From Agrypnia vestita (taxonomy: Eukaryota > Arthropoda > Insecta > Trichoptera > Phryganeidae), in assembly GCA_016648135.1 (NCBI GenBank), contig JADDOH010010129.1:61048-125047 (forward strand): 64,000 nucleotides of DNA. Direction: 5' to 3'. The stretch's first letter is position 1. Each line of letters opens with the position of its first letter. Below the pieces are notes generated by a model, which had not been told where the DNA came from, made no database searches, and was given only the letters and a program-made list of their open reading frames with translations. The position numbers and the translations under genes were made by a program. Below are positions 12,890-24,140 of the stretch, in pieces.

Positions 12890-13357
12890 TTACCATCACG
12901 CCGTTTCCCCGAGGGGGTAGGCAGAGAGGATAGAGCGCCATACTCTTCTGTCCTGACATACAACTTTCGCTTCGTCTACATTCATACATCTTCGCATGCA
13001 AGCTCGACGGTTGTTCAGACTTCTAACAGGACCATCTTCCAGTATCTGGTTAATCTGGTCATGCCACGTCTTCCGTGGTCGCCCTCTTTTTCTGGCGCCG
13101 TCAACACTTGCGTCATATATCTTTCTTACCATTCTTTCCTCATTCATTCGCTCAACATGCCCAAACCACCTGAGCGACCCTATTTTTATTCTCTGTATTA
13201 TGCTACGATCAGCTTTACATTCATTCCTAATATCTTCATTCTTTACTCTATCATACATGGATTTACCACACATACGTCTAAGGGACCTCATCTCCACTGC
13301 ATTCAATCTACTTTCGTTCCTCTTCTGCCAGCTCCAGGCTTCACTTCCATACATTAG
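12890..13357 (-). pseudogene. LINE reverse-transcriptase C-terminus (minus-strand arm)
   Basis: A long minus frame (152 codons) reads YGSEAWSWQKRNESRLNAVE, then MRSLRRMCGKSMYDRVKNED, GSLRWFGHVERMNEERMVRK, KRGRPRKTWHDQINQILED and WRSILSAYP. This is the post-RT region of an insect LINE with its end at a TAAGTA-type microsatellite. It is better preserved than the plus copy at 12250. It is 5' truncated at about 13357. Confidence 0.8.
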
Positions 13358-13659
13358 TGTCGGTATCTTATAGGTATCTTATAGGTACCACAAATATGCT
13401 GTTTCCCTATCTACCATGTCGTAAAGGACACTTTACATAGATAAAATGCAACACATTTTATATAGTTATGACAGCGCTAATAGGTACATAAACATAACAT
13501 CACAATAAAAGAACACACTTTTAAAAAAGAAAACAGCTTTGAAATTTTATTATTAATAATAGATGCCTTAGGTTAGAAAATTTAAAAATGTAATGTTCCT
13601 CATTTCCTTTCCGCTCCTCAACACTACATCTATAATAACCAATTAAATTTAACGAGTAA

Positions 13660-14474
13660 TCCATTATTAGCGAAGGGAAAAACTTCATTTCAAAATGAAG
13701 ACTACAACACACACACGTTCACCAGTTTGAAGACTACAAAGTGTACACTACAATTGTAGTACTACGAAATGAAGTGAAGTAAATGAAGTGAAGTAATGAA
13801 GTAATTGTAGTATTAATGAAGCGAAGTAATGAAATGAAGTAATTGTAGTATTAATGAAGTGAAGTAATGAAATGAAGTAATTGTAGTATTAATGAAGTGA
13901 AGTAATGAAATGAAGTAAATTAATTTTTAAATGAAATGAAGTATTTTTTTCCCAAATAAAAATTTAGCGAGCTAAAAAAAAAAAAGAAAAAAAGGTCGCC
14001 AGACAGATTTCTTCGTTCGATTCCAAAAAATTTTCAAACCATGGGGGGGGGGGGGGTTGTTACAGTTTCCAGAGATTTCTCCGTTTAGCTACATCAACTT
14101 CCCAAAAATTTCTTCATAGCTCCCAAAATTTTTCAAACCATGGGGGGGGGGGGGTTGTTACAGATTCCAGAAATTTCTTCATATATCTACATCAACTTTC
14201 CCGTAAAAAATAAAAATAAAAACAAAAAATTTCACGTAAAAAATACACTATTTAAAATGTGTTTCTCATACTTTCGATAACTTTGAAGTATATGTACTTT
14301 GTAGTGTTCGCTTTGAAATGAAGTGTACTGTTTGAAGTTTATACTTTCAATAACTTTGGTGTTTGTAGTTTGTAGTGTGCACTACACATCAAAATGTGCG
14401 AAGTGTGCACTTCAATGTAGTGTAGTACTACATTGTAGTAGTGAGTACAGAGCGGACCCATCACTATCCATTAC
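13660..14474. mobile_element. hAT MITE copy 1 (13668-14466)
   Basis: Termini are TAGCGAAGGG (left) and CCCATCACTA (right). The 8-bp duplication tccattat/tccattac (13660-13667, 14467-14474) has one mismatch. Inside are minisatellite blocks of aatgaagtgaagtaatgaa/attgtagtatt (13770-13920), A-rich runs, and two poly-G tracts after accat (14041 and 14139). The same element occurs at 35216-35906. Confidence 0.9.
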
Positions 14475-16645
14475 CCATCTCAATCCCCCAACATAAATGA
14501 AGCCTCACTCCCACCTGACATTTGAATTCTTTATAAACATAATTTGTGAATGTTGCTGTGCGTCTGTCCTGATGAAAACACAGTGGTGTCGAAATCAATA
14601 GATGTTCAAAAACAATTAATGTGGTTTTTCCAAATTTTTTTGATTTTTGAAATGAATAATTATGTTCAACCGCGAAGTTGATTCTACGAACATCATAAAT
14701 ATTAAAGAACAATATTTAATTTTCGAACGTGAATTTTTAAAATGTGTCAAATTAAATAATAAAATTTATCACCACGCTATTTTAACTAGTCATCGTATCA
14801 TCAATATCAAAATTAGTCGCAACATATTTTTTTTCTTATTTTTTGTTACGTTCTCCGCTATTAGTTTTAAAGGGAATTTTCTGTAAAATGATTAAAGGGA
14901 GTAAGACAATCAGAAATGAAAATTTTCAATGCTATTGTGTTTTGCAAAATAAGTTTATATTCCACTTCAATAATAAAATAATACAAAAAAGTATGGACTT
15001 AAAACTGGTGACAATTTTATGTTGTTTATAAAATTCCCGTCGCAATTTTCACTATCCGTACGTTCATTTCACCCCAGGGACAAATTTGAAGTTATACCAC
15101 TTGATAGAATTTTTATTACGAATATATATAATAAAAAAGAATAGAATTTTTATGCATCATTTCATAGCCTTGTCTTTCAAATAAGTATACAGCATGATGA
15201 TCAATGGACAAAGATTATATTATCCGTTTAAAGCGTTATCATCCCTTAAAGGAAATTCTTTTTTATGAATGTTCAATCGTGAAGGAAGTGTATTTGTCGT
15301 AGTTTGGTCTCAATATTTCCAACAACGTATTAAAAATGTTCAATGTTTTAAATATTAACGAAATTTTTCAAAAACTTCAAACCCATACAGTACACTTCAG
15401 CAATAATGCATCGCTAACAAGTTATTTTAGTGACACATCAAGATCAGAACCACTTTACATTTTGAGGGGTTAAATTTTTTAATGCCAACTATTTTTATTT
15501 TTAAAAATCCATTCTCTAATGCTCTATGGCCGGCGCCACACGGCGCCGCGTCCTTTACGATGCGTTAAACCGGCAAAGCAAATGGATCGACCGATCATCC
15601 GCGTAGTGCGTTTGATCAGCGCATATTGTATGGAACGGAATGTAGCGGCGTTCCGCGACCGAAGAGACGCGACGGAATATCCTCGAAGCGCCGGCCGAGC
15701 TCCTAACTTGTGTTTGTGAGTGTATTAATAAAAATAAACCTGTTTATGGTGATTCGATGCGGATTGTTTTGCAACATGTAATATAATATCAAAATCACAA
15801 TGCCTCCCAATTTATACACGAGAAATGGTTTCTCACCTCATTTGGGTGTATCAATAATCGATTGTAATTTGTAATATGATCTTTGAAACGTATGGAACAA
15901 AACCATGTGTTTGTTTTTTAGGTCGAAGAATATTATAAAAAACTACTCACCATTGCTAGATATCAAAGAAACAGAAACGTTAAATTTTTCAAGTATTTTT
16001 GATGAAAACACAAGCGCTAAATTTTTCGAAATGAAATCATTTTGTAACCAACGTGATAAATATAAACTCTTACGTAACATAAATCATTACATCGTTCATT
16101 ATTTCGGTTCTGGATGTTCAATTTTATTTCGTCTTGTTCTAAAGTGGCTAATACTCCAATTGCAAAATTATGAGCTTCAATGTAGGTACAATAAAATAAA
16201 AAAACGTTCAGAAATATATAGAATGAAAAATGGTTTAAGATATTCGGGTTCTTTTCGTTCCTAAGCAGTAACTTAGTCCAAACCAACGAATATTTTCACA
16301 TAAAATAAAACATCTTTCGTTCAAAATGTATAACGATGGCATCTCAACGACCTTGCCAATCTGGGAAATTTTTGCATTTTGACCTCTTAAGCTGCCAACC
16401 TGCCATGTCCAATATCCTGTCGAAGAAAACATTTGCTGACCAAATTAGCGATTAAATATGAACCACGATCTCTGTGTAGACTGATGTTATTTACTCGTAA
16501 CTTGAAAGCTTTTCTTAAATGTGAATATCAACTATTTAAAAAATATTATTATTAAGGATACACTGGTTATTAGTTACTTTGAGTTTAATTTACCATCTGT
16601 AGTTAAACTGCCAGATAAATATCTGTTGCATACAATTAAATCGAA
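14475..16645. other. AT-rich intergenic stretch; GC-rich patch at 15525-15715
   Basis: No gene is supported. The patch 15525-15715 (ggccggcgccacacggcgcc.. ending gaagcgccggccgagctc) stands out by CpG content and may be the end of an unrecognised transposon. A 119-codon AT-rich open frame at 15905-16264 matches nothing I know and has no codon-bias or splice support. Confidence 0.4.
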
Positions 16646-16950
16646 GGTTAGGTTAGGTTAGGTTAGGTTAGGTTAGGTTAGGTTAGGTTAGGTTAGTTTA
16701 GGTTAGGTTAGGTTAGGTTAGGTTAGGTTAGGTTAGGTTAGGTTAGGTTAGGTTAGGTTAGGTTAGGTTAGGTTAGGTTAGGTTAGGTTAGGTTAGGTTA
16801 GGTTAGGTTAGGTTAGGTTAGGTTAGGATAGGTTAGGTTAGGTTAGGTTAGGTTAGGTTAGGTTAGGTTAGGTTAGGTTAGGTTAGGTTAGGTTAGGTTA
16901 GGTTAGGTTAGGTTAGGTTAGGTTAGGTTAGGTTAGGTTAGGTTAGGTTA
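16646..16950 (+). repeat. Interstitial telomeric repeat, (TTAGG)n
   Basis: Sixty-one consecutive 5-bp units (GGTTA = TTAGG) run for 305 bp, with only two single-base variants (gttta near 16696, ggata near 16826). TTAGG is the canonical insect telomere motif. The array is sharply bounded by unique-looking sequence (aatcgaa on the left, gttatcgttatcg on the right), so it is internal and not a chromosome end in this assembly. Confidence 0.97.
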
Positions 16951-17483
16951 GTTATCGTTATCGTTCGAACTGTTATGCTCCAGAATTTGATAAGGGCGTA
17001 ATCATCCCGGGGATGCAAGGTACACGCGCCCCGCACGCATCTGTACTGGCTTACGTGACGAAACGCCACGCTTTCTATTAGTATCAAGGTTCACTCCCAT
17101 AATCTACGTAAGGGCGTATCAGATGTCAATCTATTTTTAGTCGTATTACATCTCACACGTGTCTGTTACTGTATTATTCTCAATAAATAGTTCAAACTTT
17201 TACGAGTGTTTCCTTGTGAAGTTGAAGCATTGAGAAGAAGAAGAAGATCATTCTGAAATCGCCCCCTGCCGTCTATAAAACAATTTGTTCCATTTTAAGG
17301 TGTAGCAGAATGTTCAGAAAAGTTAAAAATGCTATGTTGGCATCCACATAAGATTAAGATAAAACTCATTAATAATAATAAATGGGAATTATATTAGGTC
17401 GGCAGATATTACGTCATCCACATACGCCGTTGGTTCTGTTCTACCATTGTAAAATGTCAATGCCATGTTGCATGTTCTAAGCG
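16951..17483. other. Flank of telomeric array, no gene seen
   Basis: Mixed sequence with GC-richer words at 17005-17080 and an agaagaagaag run at 17232. No supported gene. Confidence 0.4.
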
Positions 17484-18982
17484 TTAAAGCCATGTATTCA
17501 CTAGGGGACAAATCGCGAAACATTCCGAGCGGCATGTCGCATCAACATCTACGCTCATGTTTCGGGGACAATGACGCGGTCATTTGACGTGTACGCACCG
17601 TCACACGCATATCACTTGTCGCCCGATAAGGTTATGTTGACAGCTGCGTATCTATTTACACTTGCCGCCCGATGAGGTTATGATGATAGCTGCGTATCTA
17701 TTTACACTTGCCGCCCGATGAGGTTAGGATGACAGCTGCGTATCTATTTATTTTAACGAGTTTATCGAAACGTAAGAGGAGAAAAAGGTGGTAGGTGCGA
17801 AATTATTTACTGCTAAGAGAAAGAAGGATGGATATTCTATGCGATCTTCGAATGTCTGACGGATCTTTTGTCAATTTCACTCGAATGACAATCATCCGTA
17901 TTCTGAAAATAACAATGTCTAGATCTTTAAGATCTTTATCCCAACACTTAATAGACGATAATAATAATTAAAAATGTCCAGAGCGGATTTTGCTATTCTA
18001 CGGCTCAAATACACTGTATTAAAATATGATATAAGAAAGATTGTTTCTTACAAACGTATTAATTTCTTCATCTACAGCGTCCAGATGAAATATCATGGCT
18101 AAACTTGACCGCGTTACCGCGTATTCAAACTTTCCCATCTTGACATTTGACAGATAACAATTTACATCTTTCTCCTCCCTCTATATCTATCTCATGTAGA
18201 AACTTACAGAAACAAACACCGACGTAAAGCTATGTCTCGTTTATTATCGTCTATTAAGTGTTGGGATAAAGATCCAGACATTATTTCAAATGTCAGGATG
18301 GGAAGATTTGAATACGCAGTAACGCCGAACACGGTTATGACAAGTTTAGCCACGATATTTCATCTGGACGCTGTGGATGAAGAAATTAATACGTTTGTAA
18401 GAAACAATCTTTCTTATATCATATTTTAATGCAGTGTATTTGAGCCGTAGAATAGCAAAATCCGCTCTGGACATTTTTAATTAATATTATCGTCTATTAA
18501 GTGTTGGGATAAAGATCTTAAAGATCTAGACATTGTTATTTTCAGAATCGGGCCGATCAACTGATTTTGACAATTTATTACAAATAATCGGGCCTTCCAT
18601 AGCCAAGCAAGACAATATCAAGGAACGCTTTTGGCCCTCACATCATTTTATTTTTATATTCACGTTTTGAAGTGTCCCACAAAATTGTACGGCGATGAGT
18701 TGGAGAACAATAATTTCGTTTCCCCACATTAATGTCAGTTGACAGATACAACGCATGCGCATTCACTTGTAAACATAACACGTGATACTGACGCGCAGCC
18801 CGATGTCCCCGTGAGCTCGCTCGAGTACCGTGCGCATGGCTACTTTTCCGCGGCACGTAGATATGCCCCGCTATGTTGTGCGCGACGTCACGGAACAGTG
18901 CGCGACGTTGCAATGTCACGTAGACTCAATGCCGCGCGTTATGTTGAGAGATAATTTGTCCCCTAGTGAATACATGGCTTAA
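17484..18982. mobile_element. TIR element with TTAA target duplication, copy 1
   Basis: The inverted termini GCCATGTATTCACTAGGGGA and complement are flanked by TTAA (17484-17487, 18979-18982). Near the left end a 46-bp unit ending gctgcgtatctattta occurs three times (17607-17755); copy 2 at 50468 has two. A second foldback is nested at 17894-18557. No transposase is visible. TTAA flanks suggest a piggyBac-like source, which is inference. Confidence 0.8.
17894..18557. mobile_element. Nested foldback FB-2, copy 1
   Basis: Long inverted arms start tattctgaaaataacaatgt..gatctttaagatctttatcc and return as the complement. Outer ends differ (ATCCG at left, complement of ATCGGCCCG at right). Absence from the TTAA element at 50468 marks it as a later insertion. 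A related copy lies in reverse order at 48312-48985. No clean target duplication was found. Confidence 0.75.
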
Positions 18983-19427
18983 CGGTTAGAGCGCGTGATC
19001 CATCTCTAGTGATGTTTCTACAGTTTTAATGATCCGATTTTAACAAACACCGTCTTGACACAAAAAAAACAAATATTAATGTTTTACTTTTAATCTCTCA
19101 AAATACAACATGGGAAAAGTTCACGTGGAATGCCCGTGCGAGGCACATTTACCGACTTTAATAAATTGTTTAATAAACACCATTTTCTGCCCGGGTCGTT
19201 TGAAACCATCCAAATAGAAAACAAAATTTCGAAATTCTAAGCATATATGCGAATTTATTGTCGATGATAATTTAGATAGTTGCTTTAGTATTGTCGATAA
19301 TAATTTAGATGGTTTCTTTATGTTTCAGTTTTTAAATCTCGGGCGAAACCGGGTAGTAAAGATAGTAATAAATAAACCGCTCGTTTCTACACAAATGTCA
19401 ACTCGTAGGAGATCGTGGTTCATTCAA
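18983..19427. other. Spacer, nothing recognised
   Basis: No gene is seen. Two similar 25-bp words (gtcgatgataatttagatagtt, gtcgataataatttagatggtt) repeat at about 19260 and 19292. Confidence 0.4.
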
Positions 19428-20150
19428 CTTCATTATTTGTAAGCAAGAAAACACTTTGTGGCTTGACATTATAAGAAATTTAAGAAAAAATTACATACTA
19501 TGTTTTAAACCACTTAATTGCTATACATTTGTCAACTAGTTTCGGTTGGACTCAACCTTCTTCAGGACAATTACAATATAGACTAATCTAGGTACAGAAA
19601 TTTATAAAGGAGGATTTATAAACTTAGCTGTAATGATTGCCCAGCTTTCTATATTGGTAAAACATCGAGAAACGTAAATATTAGAATAAAAGAACACATT
19701 AAATGCTTAACAAATGTAGGTTTTTCTGAATTTGCCGAACATCTAATTAATTTTAATCACACATTTAATAATAATACAGGGCCAAAAATTTTACACAAAA
19801 ACGGATTAGGTTTGCGACTTAACAATCTAGAAGCATTAGAAATTAATAAAGCTATCAACAATAATAGTCAAATAATAAATAAACAAATAAATTTATCTAA
19901 TAGTCCGATTTTAAAGTTGTTCCCTCTATCTTCAGTTAACTCCTCCCATTCCCTCCCCCCCACCTAGTTGACACTCTGTCCCTCTCTCTTTTTCTTTCCT
20001 CCTTTATAAATTTCTGTACCTAGATTAGTCTATATTGTAATTGTCCTGAAGAAGGTTGAGTCCAACCGAAACTAGTTGACAAATATATATAGCAATTAAG
20101 TGGTTTAAAACATAGTATGTAATTTTTTCTTAAATTTCTTCATTATTTGT
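19428..20150 (+). mobile_element. Penelope-like element PLE-2, 5' truncated, 13-bp target duplication
   Basis: The exact 13-bp duplication cttcattatttgt (19428-19440, 20138-20150) bounds a 697-bp element. It has a 33-bp unpaired tail at the left, then inverted arms of about 130 bp (19474-19610 and 20000-20137), and the GIY-YIG coding remnant between. Each arm contains a hammerhead-like string CTGAAGA-A-GGTTG-AGTC-CAACC-GAAAC (20046-20072 plus; 19539-19565 minus). The inverted terminal-repeat arrangement with a one-sided tail is a known PLE configuration. Confidence 0.85.
19608..19967 (+). pseudogene. PLE GIY-YIG endonuclease domain fragment
   Basis: The frame reads IYKLSCNDCPAFYIGKTSRN, i.e. 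the GIY-YIG motif with the PLE CxxC insert. It continues with RIKEHIKCL, FAEHLINFNH and LEALEINKAI, and ends at TAG 19965-19967. It lacks an upstream RT and start codon, being fused at its 5' side to the left arm. The frame itself has no stop, so the truncation is probably original (incomplete copying). Confidence 0.85.
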
Positions 20151-20742
20151 GTATAAGAAGTTTATATTGACACTAGAATGATTTTAAATTGAGAAGAATT
20201 TGAATACATTAATCGATAACATGTGCAATTGTATATTTTTAGGGTTGTTGACACTCGAAGGGATGGTGATATTGTGAGGGATGGATGTTTAAGTGTAACA
20301 TTAACCTTGGATCGATTCACAGGGGGTGACAGTTAACATCGAACATCGAGATATATTTCAAAAATTTTTTGAAAATTTTATATACGGCTCTTATTATATA
20401 TAGACATTAATAATTTGTAATATTATATCACTATAAACTAATGAATTAAATACATTTTAAGGTTATGTTAAGGCTTGGTCACAATGGATAAGGTTAGGTT
20501 CAATAATTAGCGTATCATATAATATTTATACAATTAATTTGGTCAGACCGGACCGGGACCTTCCGTAAGGGGAATCCACTAGTAACGGACAATCGAAAGC
20601 GACGCAATTATTTATTAGGTTATGTAATAATTGCATTGCTATGTCTGGCAAAGTTATCTGATTTTTTTTGTTAATACTTTGGATGTGATTTTCAACATCA
20701 CGAAATATAATAAACAAAAGGTCGTATCAGGTACCGGACCAC
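20151..20742. other. AT-rich spacer
   Basis: No gene is supported. Confidence 0.4.
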
Positions 20743-20897
20743 TAAGGCCCGGTTGTTTCAAATTCGATCAAAGTAAGCGTAGAGTTTAAACTGAAAAAAA
20801 ATTTTACGTTCTCCACCAATCAGACGATCCGTTTTCGTAAAAATCTATGCTTTTATCGACCGCTTACTTTGATCGAACTTGAAACAACCGGGCCTAA
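20743..20897. mobile_element. PIF/Harbinger-like mini-foldback, copy 1
   Basis: A 149-bp palindrome with termini GGCCCGGTTGTTTCAA and complement is flanked by TAA on both sides (20743-20745, 20895-20897). Three-base TWA duplications with G-rich ends are typical of PIF/Harbinger MITEs. Related copies lie at 26125-26269 and 52765-52909. Confidence 0.85.
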
Positions 20898-22016
20898 GGT
20901 ATTTTAAAACGTCCCAAACAGGCAAATGCATTACGGTCCAGAACAACATACTAACATTTAAAATTCAAAACATTAAGTTTATTTATTATTTCATTTTTTC
21001 ATGATTTAAAATTGAATCAAAAAATCTGCTTTGAATTACGTTCCAATTCGCAAAAAGCTAAAATTTAAACAATTAATTAAACTCTAAGCATATATTGTTT
21101 ATTTTACAATGAAATGAATAGACTTTTAAAGGAAAAAATATTTATATTCCTTAGAATATAAATTTAAAAAAGCATATGAACAAGACAGTTTGATTTTAAA
21201 TTAGTAAAGGATATAATTTTTAGTTAAACAGTTTGAATTTGTATCGTTAAATATATAATTTTAGATGAAATTTTTTGTTTAACTTTTTTTAAGTACATTT
21301 TTGGAATTTAATATAATTATATATTATCTACATATGCCTAATGACACCTAATAAGTAATCTTGAGGAATATTTCCTCATGCATATTTGAATTCGAATTTT
21401 GTCTGTTACTATGGAATTACCCTAATAAATATATACATTCGTTTCCTACTTGTCGAGTCGAAAGCAAAATATACAGTATTTCGTTTGTTTATTAAAACTC
21501 ATTCTAAAAAAAATGAATGAATAATAAATATACTGTTTTATCTTAAATTTTATAATTTCTTAACATTTTAAAAATTTGTGTATGCACTCTCGTCAAAACA
21601 TATTGACTTTTAGTTATGCAACACGATAGAAACTGCTCTACGATGGATTGTAAGGTGGGTAGGTAAGCATATTTGTTTGAGATCAAAGTCGAGGTTCAGT
21701 GAGCATATACGAAGACTGCCTTTTAATTCTTGGAATATTTGGCTTTCATCGCAAAGCCTGTGATACCCTGGTGACGCCTGACACTATTTAACAACTATAG
21801 ACAGCATCATGACGAGACGCCTAATTTTTTAGTTTATTCAAACGTGGTGATAAGAATTCCTACCCGTCCAGATGAATTAGTGCGTTGCGCGTGCGATAGT
21901 GTGTATGGATGTATGCAACAGAGGTAATGAAATGGCGCAAGTTAGTACAGGGTACAAATGATACTCACTGTTGGAAGATAGTGGTTGCGAACAGGAATAT
22001 CACTAGTCTGTTAAGC
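20898..22016. other. AT-rich intergenic stretch
   Basis: Nothing recognised beyond low-complexity A/T sequence; no supported ORF. Confidence 0.4.
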
Positions 22017-22744
22017 TACAGATACACATGCTTATTTAGTGGCACGTGAGCATGCGCAGTATCGACCTTCTTTAGGCCTTGCTTATTAGTGGTTATTATG
22101 TGTACGCACATTGCTTATGAATCAACCACCGGTTGATTCATAAGCATGCCGCTGTCATTTTCCATAGAGAGGGGGTATCTTTGGAGCATGTGTGAACAGG
22201 CTTGCTTATTATGAGCATGCTTATGTCATTCGCGGGCTTCGCGGCTAGTATTATCAATGCGATCTTCTCAGTCCGCGACAGATGAAACAAATATGGCGCG
22301 TTGGGGAGATGATAAAACATTACTTTTCGTGACTTATTATAGGAATCACGAATGTCTGTGGAATACTCGGTCACCGTTGTGTAAAAATAATATAGCGAGA
22401 AATAATGTTTATGAAACTTTATTAAAAGGCATGAATGATTCAAATCTTACAATAAAAATTATAAAAACTAAAATCAAAAATGTGGGGATGGAAACTCGGG
22501 AACTGTTTTGATTTATCGGTTCACTTGAATTTTCTATTTCAGTTTGAAAAGTTTCCATTTTGAACAAGAGCGTCTCTATTCTATGTCACTAATAAGCATG
22601 TGTGTTTGATTGTTAGCTTTGAGCTTATTTATGAGCATGCCACTAATAAGCCTGCTAATAATGAGCAAGTGTGTATAGTTGTTATGGCATGTTTATTAGT
22701 GGCATGCTCATTAGCATGCCACTAAATAAGAATGTGTATCTGTA
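22017..22744. mobile_element. TIR element with TA flanks carrying a MADF ORF
   Basis: The termini start CAGATACACATGCTTATTTA (left) and CAGATACACATTCTTATTTA (right, minus strand). They match at 25 of 26 positions and are flanked by TA (22017-22018, 22743-22744). The subterminal zones contain many copies of gcttattagtgg / gagcatgcc words in both orientations, which could be transposase or host-factor sites. The interior carries a small ORF (22257-22511). TA flanks point to Tc1/mariner or a relative, but no DDE transposase is present. Confidence 0.8.
22257..22511 (+). CDS. MADF-domain protein fragment in transposon
   Basis: The 84-codon frame encodes TLLFVTYYRNHECLWNTRSP, then ARNNVYETLLKGM, then KIIKTKIKNV. 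These match the MADF (Adf-1-type Myb/SANT-like) pattern: LI..Y..HECLWN..S..Y, then R..AY..I...M, then VK.KI..LR. The Trp-containing CLWN and basic last helix support DNA binding. Expected residues after KIKNV are replaced by MGMETRELF-stop-like sequence, and the Tyr usual after the SP loop is Leu, so the domain may be incomplete or spliced. MADF proteins accompany some PIF/Harbinger transposases. No transposase is seen here, so function is unknown. Confidence 0.6.
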   Translation: MRSSQSATDETNMARWGDDKTLLFVTYYRNHECLWNTRSPLCKNNIARNNVYETLLKGMNDSNLTIKIIKTKIKNVGMETRELF

Positions 22745-23504
22745 CCTTTAAGCAACAATCATCGCTATGGCGAACGAGAGCGCGTTGGTCGTTTCTAATT
22801 GGCCGAAATGGGTTTTGTAGTATACGGCTAGAATTCGTAACACCACAAAATTATTGGTTGTATTAAGCTGAGTAAGCCTCGCTTTCATTACTTGTCATAC
22901 CTACAGCCATCTTTCGCTAAAGTCATCTGGACTTGTACCTATAATGTTGAGTGAGAATGCGGATCCACCATGGTCCAAATGAAGATATTCCGTATGTATG
23001 AATACATACGGAATACAATCCTCGATGGGATCCCCGCCTTGTCGGGTTGAGGCGGCTCGAGTATCCCGAGGATTCTGAGAGCTGTGCTGGCGATATCAGA
23101 AGGGCTTCTCAAGCCAGACAGAGAACAGATGATGAATCAGACTAAGAGAGATGCACTGCTTACAGACCAGCAGCACCTGGCAGTATTGAATCAAGGCAGA
23201 AAGGAGTAACTTCGGTATGGTTTAATATCAAAGTTTTGCAAGCGGTGAAGACATACTTATCTAATCGATTGTAATACTGCGATTAGGAAAGCAACGGCAA
23301 ACTGCCTCATTCCTCCTTCCCAGGAAAACCACGACAGGGGCTGATGAACAAATGCTGGGGAGACAGCAGCCCATACTGCATTCAACAATCTTCAAAACAA
23401 ATTCTTTTTGCCTCAGCTGCTTTAAAAAACACAAATTACTCTAATGTGTTTGACTGACAACAACACTGACAGAAAAAAGCATACAAAAATTAAAATGTAC
23501 ACAG
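22745..23504. other. Intergenic; LINE-like debris
   Basis: Contains a 30-bp palindrome (attccgtatgtat ga atacatacggaat near 22987-23014). Next is a GC-richer stretch (23020-23400, e.g. gcaacggcaaactgcctcattc) typical of insect LINE 3' regions, but I could not read a protein. Confidence 0.4.
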
Positions 23505-23813
23505 CGGGCCATGGAAAGGCAGATGCTCGGCGTAAGTCTTCGAGATAAAATCAGAAATGAAGAAATAAGACGCCGAACAAAAGTTGCCGATGTTGCAAAA
23601 CTCATAGATGGGCACCCAGAATCCTACAGTGGAGGCCCTGGACAAAAAATAGAAGTGTCGGAAGACCTCCCAAAAGGTGGTCTGATGACATAGTCCAGCA
23701 AGCAGGAAGAACCCGGATGCGAAGGGGAAGAAACAGAAATGAGTGGAAGAAAATGGAAGAGGTCTACATCCAGCAGTGGAGAGAAACAGGCTAAGGAAGA
23801 AGAAGAAGAAGAA
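23505..23813 (+). pseudogene. LINE 3' end with GAA-repeat tail
   Basis: Plus frames give RAMERQMLGVSLRDKIRNEE, IRRRTKVADVAKLIDGHPES, then after a frameshift KRWSDDIVQQAGR, and EWKKMEEVYIQQWRETG-stop. The 3' terminus runs into (gaa)n at 23790-23812. It is the same family as 790-1265. LINE C-terminal identity is clear. Confidence 0.8.
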
Positions 23814-23999
23814 GTGTTTGACTGCATAAAACACAATTAAATTGGTGCATAGAGAATTAATACGGCAGCCATTAAATAGATAACTGGCTATTTAATAGAA
23901 TTTAACAGTTATAATTATAGTCACTATTAACGTAATGCAATACTCGACCAGCTTAACGAGCACTTGTTCAATGGTAATCACCACAGTCATCACCGTTGG

Positions 24000-24140
24000 C
24001 TCTACAACTCAGGGTAGGTCTTGGCCTCCTCAAGAGTCTTCTTCTATTCATCTCGGTCTAGCGCCAGCTCCCTCCAGTTCTGGATTTCCAAGGCAGATAT
24101 GTCTATGAGAATATTGTCGGCCCATCTTAGTTTTTGTCTC
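24000..24140 (-). pseudogene. LINE 3'-end fragment
   Basis: The minus strand reads a short LINE tail (ALEIQNWRELALDRDE-like; compare 47258-47420 and 60228-60615) ending near the ggtcttggcctcctc box. Confidence 0.6.

Noticed and set aside
13740..13930. Regular gaagtgaagtaatgaa repeats as a CRISPR-like array
   Set aside because: Units are a direct minisatellite without distinct spacers, lie inside a hAT MITE, and the genome is animal.
15905..16264. 119-codon open frame in AT-rich DNA
   Set aside because: No recognisable domain, no splice or codon-use support; an overlapping open frame exists on the other strand.
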